Source of the DNA: Nonomuraea africana
GTDB lineage: Bacteria; Actinomycetota; Actinomycetes; Streptosporangiales; Streptosporangiaceae
Assembly: GCF_014873535.1 (NCBI RefSeq)
Contig: NZ_JADBEF010000001.1
Location: 3,906,001 to 3,970,000 of the forward strand
Direction of reading: 5' to 3'
DNA: 64,000 bases
Shown here: positions 24,458 through 32,670 of the stretch, piece by piece
How positions within the stretch are numbered: the stretch's first letter is position 1
How the letters are laid out: every line of letters starts with the position of its first letter
Notes under the pieces: generated by a model
What the model saw: only the letters and a program-made list of their open reading frames with translations
Database searches by the model: none
What the model was told of the DNA's origin: nothing
Translations under genes and position numbers: made by a program

Positions 24458-24529
24458 GCGGAAGTGGCTCAGTGGTAGAGCATCACCTTGCCAAGGTGAG
24501 GGTCGCGGGTTCGAATCCCGTCTTCCGCT
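24458..24529 (+). tRNA. tRNA-Gly (anticodon GCC)
   Basis: Acceptor GCGGAAG pairs with CTTCCGC, the D-arm is GGCTCAGTGGTAGAGC, the anticodon arm is TCACC-TTGCCAA-GGTGA with GCC, and the T-arm is CGGGTTCGAATCCCG. CCA is not encoded. Confidence 0.97.
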
Positions 24530-24542
24530 CTGGTTCACCCGA

Positions 24543-24614
24543 GGACGATTAGCTCAGCGGGAGAGCGCTTCCCTGACACGGAAGAGGTCACTGGTTCAAT
24601 CCCAGTATCGTCCA
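24543..24614 (+). tRNA. tRNA-Val (anticodon GAC)
   Basis: Acceptor GGACGAT pairs with ATCGTCC, the anticodon arm is CTTCC-CTGACAC-GGAAG with GAC, and the T-arm is CTGGTTCAATCCCAG. CCA is not encoded. It lies 13 nt after tRNA-Gly and is probably co-transcribed. It is closely similar to tRNA-Val(CAC) at 12321-12392. Confidence 0.97.
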
Positions 24615-24621
24615 CCCGATG

Positions 24622-24657
24622 GAGAGGCTGGATCCGAGACGACGGATCCAGCCTCTC
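24622..24657 (+). terminator. Terminator of the tRNA pair
   Basis: A perfect 15-bp inverted repeat (GAGAGGCTGGATCCG arm) with a 6-nt loop lies 7 nt after tRNA-Val. The T run is poor. Confidence 0.8.
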
Positions 24658-24676
24658 GCGATTTCCGGGGTACCCG

Positions 24677-25555
24677 TCAGAGTCCAGAGCTCAGACGCAG
24701 GCGGCGGCGGTACTCCCGCGGCGGCAGCCCGAACGCCCCGCTGAAGACGCGGCTGAAGTGGAAGGGGCTGACGAAGCCCGACGCGTTCGCGACCTGGCCC
24801 ACGTCGAGGTCGGTGACCTCGAGCAGCCGGGCCGCGTGCCGTACTCTCGCCTCTCTGACCGCCTGCATGGGCGTGCGACCGGTCTGCTCGGAGAACAGGT
24901 GCGCCAGCCGCGACGGCGACAGCGCGACCGCGCGGGCCAGCGAGGCGACGGTGTGCCGGGCCGAGGGTTCGGCCGCGATCAGGGCCTCGACCTGCCTGAC
25001 GCGCGGATCACCCGTTCCCGGACGGCGCGCCGCCGCCGTGGCCAGCACCAGCACCTCCTCGACCGCGCCCAGGACGAGCTCGCGGGCCTCGGCGGCAGCG
25101 GCGACGACCGGCTGGGCCGGTCGGGAGGGAACGGCGGGCGGGCCGTGCCCCGTCCATCTGGCGTCGGCGCCCGCGCGCAGGAGCGCCTGCTCGATCCGGT
25201 CGTGGCCGACGCCGTGGATCACGTGGCAGCCAGGGGCGAGGGCGTACGGCGCGAGCCAGGGCAGCCAGGCGGGCCTGGGCTGGAAGTGCACCCACCAGAA
25301 CCGCCACCGGTCCTGCCCCGGCGCGGTCCGGTAGAACTGGGCCGCCGCCGACCCGAGGACGACCAGGTCGCCGGGGCCCGCCGTGGTGCGGATCCCCGCC
25401 TGCTCGACCAGCCCCGCACCGGCCTGCGTCCACATGAGCAGCCAGCTGGGCGAGCCCCTGGTGCGACGCGTCGCGTAGCCGGCCGGCTGGTCGAAGTGGC
25501 CGACGATCACGAGTTCGGCAGCAGGAACGGACATGTCCTCAACCGTCACGGGCAT
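24677..25555 (-). CDS. AraC-family transcriptional regulator
   Basis: A 292-residue regulator with an N-terminal cupin-like sensor domain (GAGLVEQAGIRTTAGPGDLVVLGS) and a C-terminal double helix-turn-helix (about 195-292: HTVASLARAVALSPSRLAHLFSEQTG, then ANASGFVSPFHFSRVFSGAFG). This layout is typical of sugar-responsive AraC proteins. It is divergent from the PhyH-type dioxygenase gene with 35 nt between start codons, so it probably controls that gene. ATG 25534 is an alternative start. Confidence 0.92.
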   Translation of the reverse strand: MPVTVEDMSVPAAELVIVGHFDQPAGYATRRTRGSPSWLLMWTQAGAGLVEQAGIRTTAGPGDLVVLGSAAAQFYRTAPGQDRWRFWWVHFQPRPAWLPWLAPYALAPGCHVIHGVGHDRIEQALLRAGADARWTGHGPPAVPSRPAQPVVAAAAEARELVLGAVEEVLVLATAAARRPGTGDPRVRQVEALIAAEPSARHTVASLARAVALSPSRLAHLFSEQTGRTPMQAVREARVRHAARLLEVTDLDVGQVANASGFVSPFHFSRVFSGAFGLPPREYRRRLRLSSGL

Positions 25556-25590
25556 ACCATCGCACGGCCGCCCTCCCTAGCGTGAAGGGC

Positions 25591-26370
25591 ATGAGAACCA
25601 CCGACTTCCACGATCAGGGATACGTCGTCGTGCCCGGCCTGTTCGGCGCAGGTGAGGTGGCCGAGCTGCGCGAGGAGTTCATGCGGCTGAAGGAGCGCGG
25701 CCCCGTCCCCGGGCACTTCACCCCGACGCCGCAGGAGCCCGGCCGGCCGTACGACGTGCTGCTCGAGTTCCCCCGGGTGATGCACCCGCACCAGGTGAAC
25801 GACGTCGCGCTGCGCTACCTGCTCGATCCCAGGATCGCCGCCATCCTGCGCGAGCTGCTCGGTGAGGAGCCGATAGCAGCGCAGAGCATGTTCTACTTCA
25901 AGCCGCCCGGCGCGCGCGGCCAGGCGCTGCACCAGGACAATTTCTACCTGCGGGTCGAGCCCGGCACCTGCGTCGCCGCATGGGTCGCGATCGACCGGGT
26001 CGACCGGGCGAACGGCGGGCTCGAGGTGGTCCCCGGCACGCACCTGATGGACCTGTTCTGCCCCGAGGAGGCCGACACGGAGGTCTCGTTCACCCGTGAG
26101 TACGTCCCGCCGCCGCCTGGTCTGGAGCGCGTTCCCGTCGACATGGAGCCGGGTGACGTGCTGTTCTTCAACGGCAGCCTGGTGCACGGCTCGGAGCCCA
26201 ACTCGACGGCCGACCGGTTCAGGCGCAGCTTCATCTGCCACTACGTCGGACGGTCCACCGAGCGGATCTCCTCCTGGTATCCGACGCTCACCATGGCGGG
26301 CGAGCCGGTGGCCATCGCCGCCGCGACCGGCGGCGGCCCCTGCGGAACCGAGGCAACGGGCCCGCACTGA
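25591..26370 (+). CDS. Phytanoyl-CoA dioxygenase (PhyH) family protein
   Basis: A 259-residue Fe(II)/2-oxoglutarate oxygenase. The iron triad is H114-x-D116 (LHQDNFYL) and H199 (LVHGSEPN), and R210/R211 should bind 2-oxoglutarate. The substrate is unknown; PhyH proteins beside AraC regulators often act on sugar-linked or small-molecule substrates. A TAGCGT box (25578-25583) puts the transcript start almost at the ATG, so it may be leaderless. Confidence 0.9.
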   Translation: MRTTDFHDQGYVVVPGLFGAGEVAELREEFMRLKERGPVPGHFTPTPQEPGRPYDVLLEFPRVMHPHQVNDVALRYLLDPRIAAILRELLGEEPIAAQSMFYFKPPGARGQALHQDNFYLRVEPGTCVAAWVAIDRVDRANGGLEVVPGTHLMDLFCPEEADTEVSFTREYVPPPPGLERVPVDMEPGDVLFFNGSLVHGSEPNSTADRFRRSFICHYVGRSTERISSWYPTLTMAGEPVAIAAATGGGPCGTEATGPH

Positions 26371-26628
26371 GGTCCCGCAGACACCCCGGAACCGGTCTCC
26401 GGGCCGAGGAGACCGTGGCCGACACCAGGAGGATGCCTTCGGGGGCGAGGAGACCGGGGCCGCATGAGAGGCCGCCCTGGACGTGCCCGCTCCCCCTCTG
26501 CCGTCCGCGCCTGGGCGAGCGGGATGGGAGCGCGGGGCCTCGAACGCCAAGGCCCGCGCGCTCGGCTGGCGGCCGGCCCACCCGTCGTGGCGGACCGGCT
26601 TCCCCGCGCTGTCCCGCTGATCGCCCGG

Positions 26629-27150
26629 TCAGAACAGCCAGCGGGTCTGGCCGTACTCGCCTTCCCTGGCGAACCCGAAGGCCCGCTCCGGCGCGACCGC
26701 GAAGACCAGCGCTCTGCCGCCCTCGCCTGCGAAAGCGCCGTCGGCGACGTCGAAGTGCCAGTCGGGGCCGTACTTCTCCTCGTAGGCGGCGGCCAGGCGG
26801 CGCAGGACCTGCTCGTCGCGCACCTGGACCGCCTCACCCTCGACCACCACGTCGGTGCCCTCGCTGAGCGAGTTGCCGCCGGTGGTGAGGACGCAGTGGG
26901 AGTTGGACTCGAGGTTCTTCGCCTTGCGCTCGGCCGGTCCGGTGCAGAAGTGCAGCGCGCCGTCCAGCCAGATCCCGATCAGCGGGGTGACGTGCGGCCG
27001 CCCGTCGGGCCGGACGGTGGACAGCCAGTAGATCTCCGCGCGCTCCAGGAGACCCCGTGCGTCGGACCAGCTGACGGGGGTCGCCTTGTCGCTGCTGAAC
27101 CGGGCGTCGAGCTCGGTCGTGGGCTCTTTCTCTGCCATGCCCTCCGGCAT
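26629..27150 (-). CDS. Pyridoxamine 5'-phosphate oxidase-fold protein
   Basis: A 173-residue split-barrel flavin/F420-binding protein: EIYWLSTVRPDGRPHVTPLIGIWLDGALHFCTGP is the canonical start of the fold, and SNSHCVLTTGGNSLSEGTDVVVEGEAV follows. In actinomycetes such proteins are often F420-dependent reductases or haem-binding relatives rather than true PdxH. ATG 27150 lies 1 nt from the upstream deaminase stop, so the two are coupled. ATG 27138 is an alternative start. Confidence 0.85.
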   Translation of the reverse strand: MPEGMAEKEPTTELDARFSSDKATPVSWSDARGLLERAEIYWLSTVRPDGRPHVTPLIGIWLDGALHFCTGPAERKAKNLESNSHCVLTTGGNSLSEGTDVVVEGEAVQVRDEQVLRRLAAAYEEKYGPDWHFDVADGAFAGEGGRALVFAVAPERAFGFAREGEYGQTRWLF

Positions 27151-27151
27151 A

Positions 27152-27628
27152 TCACCTGGACAAGGAGCGGCGCACCAGGGCGCGCACGTCTTCCTCGAAT
27201 TCGGGGACCGGGCCCTCGACCTGGACGCCGAGGACGACCTCCTGGATCGGGATCGGCCTGACCGGCGCGGCGGGCGCGCCCAGCTCGGCCCGCCAGGCGG
27301 TGAGCTGGGCGGCGGAGGTGGCGTAGACGATGCGGCCCAGCCCCACCCAGCCGTGCGCGGCCGAGCACATCGGGCAGTGCTCGCCCGAGGTGTAGAGGGT
27401 GGCGGCGGCCCGCTCCTCGGCGGACAGGTGGGTGGCGGCCCACCTGGCCAGGTCGATCTCGGGGTGCCTGGTCGGGTCACCCGAGGAGGTCTCGTGGTTG
27501 CGGCCCTCTCCGAGAACGGTGCCGTCGGCGGCGACCAGCACCGAGCCGAACGGGTCGTCGCCCGCCTCGATGGCCTCGGCCGCCAACTCCACACACCGTC
27601 GCAGATGCCGTAGATCGATCTCGTTCAC
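27152..27628 (-). CDS. Zinc-dependent nucleoside/nucleobase deaminase
   Basis: A 158-residue cytidine deaminase-fold protein. The zinc site is H55-P56-E57 (usually HAE) and EHCPMC (Cys85, Cys88; usually PCPMC). The proton-shuttle Glu and all three metal ligands are kept, so catalysis is plausible. The family includes guanine, cytosine and tRNA adenosine deaminases; the length suits guanine-deaminase-like or general CMP/dCMP-type enzymes. It starts with GTG 27628 and lies 31 nt downstream of the rhamnose operon stop. Confidence 0.88.
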   Translation of the reverse strand: MNEIDLRHLRRCVELAAEAIEAGDDPFGSVLVAADGTVLGEGRNHETSSGDPTRHPEIDLARWAATHLSAEERAAATLYTSGEHCPMCSAAHGWVGLGRIVYATSAAQLTAWRAELGAPAAPVRPIPIQEVVLGVQVEGPVPEFEEDVRALVRRSLSR

Positions 27629-27658
27629 CCGGCCATGCTAGAGGTCCCGCGCGCGTGA

Positions 27659-29695
27659 TCAGCGGAGGAAGGCGGCGGCCACTCCCGCGTCGACCGGGAT
27701 GTGGAGCCCTGTCGTGAGCGACAGGTCGCCGCCGGTCAGGGCGAACACCGCCGCCGCGATGTGCTCGGGCAGCACCTCTCGCTTGAGCAGGGTCCGCTGG
27801 GCGTAGAACTCGCCGAGCTTCTCCTCCTCCACCCCGTACACCGCCGCCCTGTTGGCGCCCCAGCCCGAGGCGAAGATGCCCGATCCGCGCACCACGCCGT
27901 CCGGGTTGACCCCGTTGACGCGGATACCGTGCGCGCCGAGCTCGGCCGCCAGCAGCCGCACCTGGTGGGCCTGGTCGGCCTTGGCGGCGCCGTAGGCGAC
28001 GTTGTTCGGCCCGGCGAAGACGGCGTTCTTGGAGGAGATGTAGACGATGTCGCCGCCCAGGTCCTGGGCCAGCAGGACCCTGGCCGCCTCGCGGGAGACG
28101 AGGAAGGAGCCGCGAGCCATGACGTCGTGCTGGAGGTTCCAGTCGTCGACCGTGGTCTCCAGCAGCGCGCGCGACAGGGAGAGGCCCGCGTTGTTGACGA
28201 CCAGGTCGAGGCCGCCGAAGGCCAGGACGGCCTGCCGTACGGCCGCGACGACCTGCTCCTCCGAGGTGACGTCGACGGCCGCGGCGACGGCCACGTCGGA
28301 GGGGCGGTGGGCACGGGCGCCGAGTTCGGCGGCGACCTTCTCCGCGGACCCGAGGTCACGGTCGGCGACTACGACGCAGGCGCCCTCGGCGGCCAGGCGC
28401 CGGGCGGTGGCCGCGCCGATGCCCGAGCCGCCCCCGGTGACCAGGGCCACGCGCCCGGCCAGCGGCTTGGGCCTGGGCAGGCGGCGCAGTTTGGCCTCCT
28501 CCAGCTCCCAGTACTCGATGCGGAACTTCTCCGACTCGGGGATCGGGGCGTAGACGGAGACGGCCTCGGCGCCGCGCATCACGTTGATGGCGTTGACGTA
28601 GAACTCGCCGGCTACGCGGGCGGTCTGCTTGTCCTTGCCGAAGGAGAACATGCCCACGCCCGGCACCAGCACGATCGCGGGGTCGGCGCCGCGCATCGCC
28701 GGGGAGCTCTCCACGGCGTGCCGCGCGTAGTAGGCGGCGTACTCCTCACGGTAGGCGGCGTGCAGGACGCGCAGCCGCTCCGTGACCTCCTCCAGCGACG
28801 CCTCGGGCGGCAGGTCCACGACGAGGGGGGCGACCTTGGTCCGCAGGAAGTGGTCGGGGCAGGAGGTGCCGAGCGCGGCCAGGCGGGGGTGTTCGGCACG
28901 CGAGAGGAAGTCGAGGACCTCGGGGCTGTCGGTGTAGTGGCCGACCTGGCGGACGTCGGTCGAGCACAGCCCCCTGACCAGTGGGAAAAGCGCCGCCGCG
29001 CGCTCCCTGCGGGCCACCTCGTCGAGCGGCTCGTGGATGACCGGGCCGAACGGCTCGGGCCTGCCGTGCTCCTCGATGTACCGCGCGGCCGTACGGATGA
29101 TCTCCAGGGAGTTGGCCTGACACTCCTGGCTGGTCTCGCCCCACGCGGTGATCCCGTGGCCGCCGAGTACGCAGCCGATCGCCTGGGGGTTGGCCTCCTT
29201 GAGCGCGGCGATGTCGAGCCCGAGCTGGAAGCCGGGCCGCCGCCACGACACCCACAGCACCCGGTCGCCGAAGATCCGCGCGGTCAGTTCGGGGCCGTCC
29301 TGGGCGGTGGCGATGGCGATGCCGGAGTCGGGGTGCAGGTGGTCGACGTGGACGGCGTCGACGAGGCCGTGCATGGCGGTGTCGATGGACGGCGCGGCGC
29401 CGCCCTTGCCGTGCAGGCAGAAGTCGAACGCGGCGACCATCTCGTCCTCGCGCTCGACGCCCGGATAGGTGTCGGCCATGGCGCGCAGCCGGTCGAGGCG
29501 CAGGACCGCGAGCCCTTCGGCGGTGAGCGTGCCCAGGTCGCCGCCCGAGCCCTTCACCCACATGAGCTCGACGTCGCCGCCGGTCACGGGGTCGCGCTCC
29601 ACCCCCTTGGCGGAGGCGTTGCCGCCCGCGAAGTTGGTGTTGCGCGGGTCCGAGCCGAGGGCGTGCGCCCGGTCGAGCAGCTCGGTAACCGTCAT
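27659..29695 (-). CDS. rhaEW: Bifunctional rhamnulose-1-phosphate aldolase / lactaldehyde dehydrogenase
   Basis: A 678-residue fusion. Residues 1-390 are a class II aldolase domain (NTNFAGGNASAK near 20; HVDHLHPDS supplying zinc His ligands). Residues about 420-678 are a short-chain dehydrogenase (VTGGGSGIGAATARRL, VNNAG, YISSKN, YGAAKAD). This is the RhaE-RhaW fusion known from Bacillus and actinobacteria. It cleaves rhamnulose-1-phosphate to dihydroxyacetone phosphate and L-lactaldehyde and oxidises the latter. AGGGAGAG precedes the ATG. It is the third gene of the leftward rhamnose operon. Confidence 0.93.
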   Translation of the reverse strand: MTVTELLDRAHALGSDPRNTNFAGGNASAKGVERDPVTGGDVELMWVKGSGGDLGTLTAEGLAVLRLDRLRAMADTYPGVEREDEMVAAFDFCLHGKGGAAPSIDTAMHGLVDAVHVDHLHPDSGIAIATAQDGPELTARIFGDRVLWVSWRRPGFQLGLDIAALKEANPQAIGCVLGGHGITAWGETSQECQANSLEIIRTAARYIEEHGRPEPFGPVIHEPLDEVARRERAAALFPLVRGLCSTDVRQVGHYTDSPEVLDFLSRAEHPRLAALGTSCPDHFLRTKVAPLVVDLPPEASLEEVTERLRVLHAAYREEYAAYYARHAVESSPAMRGADPAIVLVPGVGMFSFGKDKQTARVAGEFYVNAINVMRGAEAVSVYAPIPESEKFRIEYWELEEAKLRRLPRPKPLAGRVALVTGGGSGIGAATARRLAAEGACVVVADRDLGSAEKVAAELGARAHRPSDVAVAAAVDVTSEEQVVAAVRQAVLAFGGLDLVVNNAGLSLSRALLETTVDDWNLQHDVMARGSFLVSREAARVLLAQDLGGDIVYISSKNAVFAGPNNVAYGAAKADQAHQVRLLAAELGAHGIRVNGVNPDGVVRGSGIFASGWGANRAAVYGVEEEKLGEFYAQRTLLKREVLPEHIAAAVFALTGGDLSLTTGLHIPVDAGVAAAFLR

Positions 29696-29751
29696 CAGAA
29701 TCTCTCCCTTGGATGTGCGTGATCGAGGTGCGGTCCGTACCGCGGGCGCGG

Positions 29752-30897
29752 TCAGGCGCCCCAGCCCGCCTGGGCGCCGCCGACACGCTCGGCCGCGATC
29801 TTCTCGAAGTAGCCGGACCTGGCGTAGGCGGCCATGGGGTCGGGGTCGAGCCCCATCTCCTCACGCAGCTCACCGAGCAGCGGCCGGACGTCGGTGTTGT
29901 AGGCGTCCATCAGCACGGCGTTGGCGCCGAGCACGTCACCCGCCCGCTGCGCGGCGGCCAGCGCCTCGCGGTCCACCAGGAGCGCCTTGGCGGTCGCCTC
30001 CTGGACGTTCATCACCGAGCGGATCTGCCCGGGGATCTTCGGCTCGATGTTGTGGCACTGGTCGAGCATGAACGCGACGTGCGGGCCGTACCCGCCGCCG
30101 CCGATGACCTCGAACATGATCCGGAACAGCTGGAAGGGGTCGGCCGCGCCCACCATGAGGTCGTCGTCGGCGTAGAAGCGGGAGTTGAAGTCGAAGCCGC
30201 CGAGCTTCCCCTCGCGCAGCAGGAACGCGACGATGAACTCGATGTTGGTGCCGGGCGCGTGGTGGCCGGTGTCGACCACCACCTGGGCCCTGTCGCCGAG
30301 CTTGAGGCAGTGGGCGTAGGCGGTGCCCCAGTCCGGCACGTCGGTGGTGTAGAAGGCGGGCTCGAACAGCTTGTACTCCAACAGGAAACGCTGGCCGTCC
30401 CCGAGTCGCTCGTAGACGGCCGCGAGCGCCTCGGCGAGCCGGTCCTGGCGCGCTCTGATGTCGTCCTGGCCCGGGTAGTTGGTGCCGTCGGAGAACCACA
30501 GCTTGAGCGTGTCGGAGCCGGTGGCGTCCATGATGTCGACGCAGTCGAGCAGGTGGCCGAGCGCCTTGCGGCGGACGGCGGGGTCGGGGTGGGTGACGCT
30601 GCCCAGCTTGTAGTCGTCGTCCTGGAACACGTTGGAGTTGATGGCCCCGATGCCCACCCCCAGGTCGCGTGCGTGCCGCGCCAGCGCCGCGTAGTCGTCC
30701 ACCCGGTCCCACGGGATGTGCAGCGCCACGGTGGGCGCCATCCCCGTGAAGGCGTGGACCTGCGCGGCGTCGGCCAGCTTCTCATAGGGGTCGCGCGGCA
30801 CCCCCTGCTGAGCGAACACCTTGAACCTGGTGCCGGAGTTGCCGTAGGCCCAGGAGGGCGTCTCGACACGCTGCCGGCGGAGCAAGTCCTTGATCAT
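29752..30897 (-). CDS. rhaI: L-rhamnose isomerase
   Basis: A 381-residue TIM-barrel isomerase of the RhaI type (not RhaA): LWFSDGTNYPGQDD, LEYKLFEPAFYTTD, DTGHHAPGTNIEF and GGFDFNSRFYADDD carry the metal-binding Glu, Asp and His. It converts L-rhamnose to L-rhamnulose. GGGGAC lies before the ATG, and the gap to the mutarotase gene is 15 nt. It sits between the mutarotase and the aldolase fusion in one operon. Confidence 0.95.
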   Translation of the reverse strand: MIKDLLRRQRVETPSWAYGNSGTRFKVFAQQGVPRDPYEKLADAAQVHAFTGMAPTVALHIPWDRVDDYAALARHARDLGVGIGAINSNVFQDDDYKLGSVTHPDPAVRRKALGHLLDCVDIMDATGSDTLKLWFSDGTNYPGQDDIRARQDRLAEALAAVYERLGDGQRFLLEYKLFEPAFYTTDVPDWGTAYAHCLKLGDRAQVVVDTGHHAPGTNIEFIVAFLLREGKLGGFDFNSRFYADDDLMVGAADPFQLFRIMFEVIGGGGYGPHVAFMLDQCHNIEPKIPGQIRSVMNVQEATAKALLVDREALAAAQRAGDVLGANAVLMDAYNTDVRPLLGELREEMGLDPDPMAAYARSGYFEKIAAERVGGAQAGWGA

Positions 30898-30912
30898 TTA
30901 TCGTCCCCGATC

Positions 30913-31218
30913 TCAGTCCAGGTGGAAGACTTCGTCCAGCAGCAGGAACCCTCGGTCGGCGCCTTCGAAGAAGGGCGCCATCTCGGCCTGCCAGCGCGCG
31001 TCGACGTCGGTCTCGGCCATGGCCGAGCGGGCCGCCTCGAAGTCGTCGGTCTCCAGGTAGCCGACCAGCAGGCCGTCGTCGCGCAGGAAGAGGGAGTAGT
31101 TCCGCCAGCCCGTCCCGCTGAGCGCCTCGAGCATCTCCGGCCACACGTTCCTGTGACGTTCGCGGTACTCCTCCAGGCGATCCGGCTTGACCTTGAGAAG
31201 GAAACACACGCGCTGCAC
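30913..31218 (-). CDS. rhaM: L-rhamnose mutarotase
   Basis: A 101-residue ferredoxin-fold protein: MQRVCFLLKVKPDRLEEYRERH, VWPEMLEAL, YSLFLRDDG and VDARWQAEMAPFF match rhamnose mutarotases (also called RhaU). It interconverts the anomers of L-rhamnose for the isomerase. GTG 31218 has GGAGG. It is the first gene of the leftward operon and faces rhamnulokinase across a 108-nt promoter region. Confidence 0.93.
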   Translation of the reverse strand: MQRVCFLLKVKPDRLEEYRERHRNVWPEMLEALSGTGWRNYSLFLRDDGLLVGYLETDDFEAARSAMAETDVDARWQAEMAPFFEGADRGFLLLDEVFHLD

Positions 31219-31239
31219 CGAACCTCCACAGAACTTACC

Positions 31240-31249
31240 AAAACGTTTT
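31240..31249. promoter_or_regulatory. LacI-type operator, rhamnose locus (left)
   Basis: AAAACGTTTT is a perfect palindrome with the central CG typical of LacI-family operators, 22 nt before the mutarotase start. Confidence 0.65.
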
Positions 31250-31307
31250 AATGGAATCTAGGCGGGGCTCGTCGGGGCGTCAATGCCAGGTTCCGCCTGG
31301 CCTGGTT

Positions 31308-31318
31308 TGTACGTTTTA
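31308..31318. promoter_or_regulatory. LacI-type operator, rhamnose locus (right)
   Basis: TGTACGTTTTA shares the ACGTTTTA half with the left site and lies just before the rhamnulokinase ATG at 31327. With the left site it could let one repressor control both arms. Confidence 0.5.
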
Positions 31319-31326
31319 ATCGTGGA

Positions 31327-32670
31327 ATGCGATTCACAGCTGTCGATCTGGGCGCCTCCAGCGGACGGGTGATGCGGGCCGAGATCTCCTCGGGCCGGGT
31401 GGACCTCGTCGAGGTGCACCGCTTCGCCAACCGTCCCGTCAGCGTGGCGGGCACCCTGCACTGGGACGTGCTCGGTCTCTACGCGGAGGTGCTGGACGGC
31501 CTGCGCAGGGCCGGACCCGTCGAGTCGGTCGGCATCGACTCGTGGGCGGTCGACTACGGGCTGCTGGACGGCGACGGCCGGCTGATCGGCAACCCCGTGC
31601 ACTACAGGGACGCTCGCACCGCCCGCTACACCGAACGCCTCGACGCCGACCGCTACGAGGTGAACGGCCTGCAGTTCCTCCCGTTCAACACGCTCTACCA
31701 GCTGCTCGAGGACCGCCTCGACCAGGCGGAGACGCTACTCATGATCCCCGACCTGCTCGCCTACTGGCTGACCGGGCTCAGGGGCGCGGAGCTGACGAAC
31801 GCCTCCACGACCGGCCTGTTCGACGTCAGGGAGCGGACCTGGGCGCGGCCGCTCATCACGCGGCTCGGGCTGCCGGCGCGCATCTTCCCCGAGATCTCCG
31901 AACCGGGGAGCGTGGTCGGTCCGGTGACCGCGGAGCTGGGCTTCGACACGGTCGTCACCCGGGTCGCCTCCCACGACACCGCCTCCGCCGTCGCCGCCGT
32001 GCCGGCAAGCACGCCGAACTTCGCCTACATCTCCTGCGGCACCTGGTCGCTGGTCGGGGTCGAACTCGACTCGCCCGTGCTCGGCGACGACAGCAGGGCG
32101 GCCAACTTCACCAACGAGGCGGGCATCGACGGCACGATCCGATACCTGCGCAACGTCATGGGGCTGTGGATCCTGCAGGAGTGCCTGCGCGCGTGGGGCG
32201 AGTGCGACCTGGAGGGCCTGCTCCAGGCCGCCGCGCGCGCCGAACCTGGGCAGATGACCATCGATCCCGACGACCCGAGCTTCCTGCCGCCGGGGGACAT
32301 GCCCGCGCGCATCGCCGCCTACTGCTCGCGCACAGGTCAGCCCGCACCGGCCGACAGGGCGCAGGCCGTACGATGCATCCTGGAGAGCCTGGCCCTCGCC
32401 TATCAGCGAGCGGTCAGCGACGCCGCGCGGCTGAGCGGACGGGAGATCGACGTCGTGCACCTGGTGGGAGGCGGCGCGCGCAACGCGCTGCTGTGCCAGC
32501 TGACGGCCGACGCCACGGGCCTGCCCGTGGTCGCGGGCCCGGTGGAGGCGGCGGCGCTGGGCAACGTGCTGGTCCAGGCCCGCGCGAGGGGGCTGGCGGG
32601 CGACCTGCGCGAGTTCGTACGGCGCAGCCAGCCGCTGCGCACCTACCACCCCGGGGGCGGGCTTGTCTGA
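31327..32670 (+). CDS. rhaB: Rhamnulokinase
   Basis: A 447-residue FGGY-family kinase: phosphate loop VDLGASSGRVM at the N-terminus, substrate-side GIDSWAVDYGLLD, SCGTWSLVGVE and the C-terminal VHLVGGGARNALLCQ adenosine motif. It phosphorylates L-rhamnulose. No Shine-Dalgarno is seen, and an AT-rich TTTAAT box lies directly before the ATG, so it may be leaderless. It runs rightward, divergent from the rest of the rhamnose genes, with the regulator gene overlapping its end. Confidence 0.94.
   Translation: MRFTAVDLGASSGRVMRAEISSGRVDLVEVHRFANRPVSVAGTLHWDVLGLYAEVLDGLRRAGPVESVGIDSWAVDYGLLDGDGRLIGNPVHYRDARTARYTERLDADRYEVNGLQFLPFNTLYQLLEDRLDQAETLLMIPDLLAYWLTGLRGAELTNASTTGLFDVRERTWARPLITRLGLPARIFPEISEPGSVVGPVTAELGFDTVVTRVASHDTASAVAAVPASTPNFAYISCGTWSLVGVELDSPVLGDDSRAANFTNEAGIDGTIRYLRNVMGLWILQECLRAWGECDLEGLLQAAARAEPGQMTIDPDDPSFLPPGDMPARIAAYCSRTGQPAPADRAQAVRCILESLALAYQRAVSDAARLSGREIDVVHLVGGGARNALLCQLTADATGLPVVAGPVEAAALGNVLVQARARGLAGDLREFVRRSQPLRTYHPGGGLV

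Noticed and set aside
27701-29722. A 673-codon open frame on the plus strand opposite rhaEW
   Set aside because: It is the antisense shadow of a well-identified gene; high GC keeps the complementary frame open. Its protein has no motifs and is rich in Val, Gly, Asp and Arg as such shadows are.
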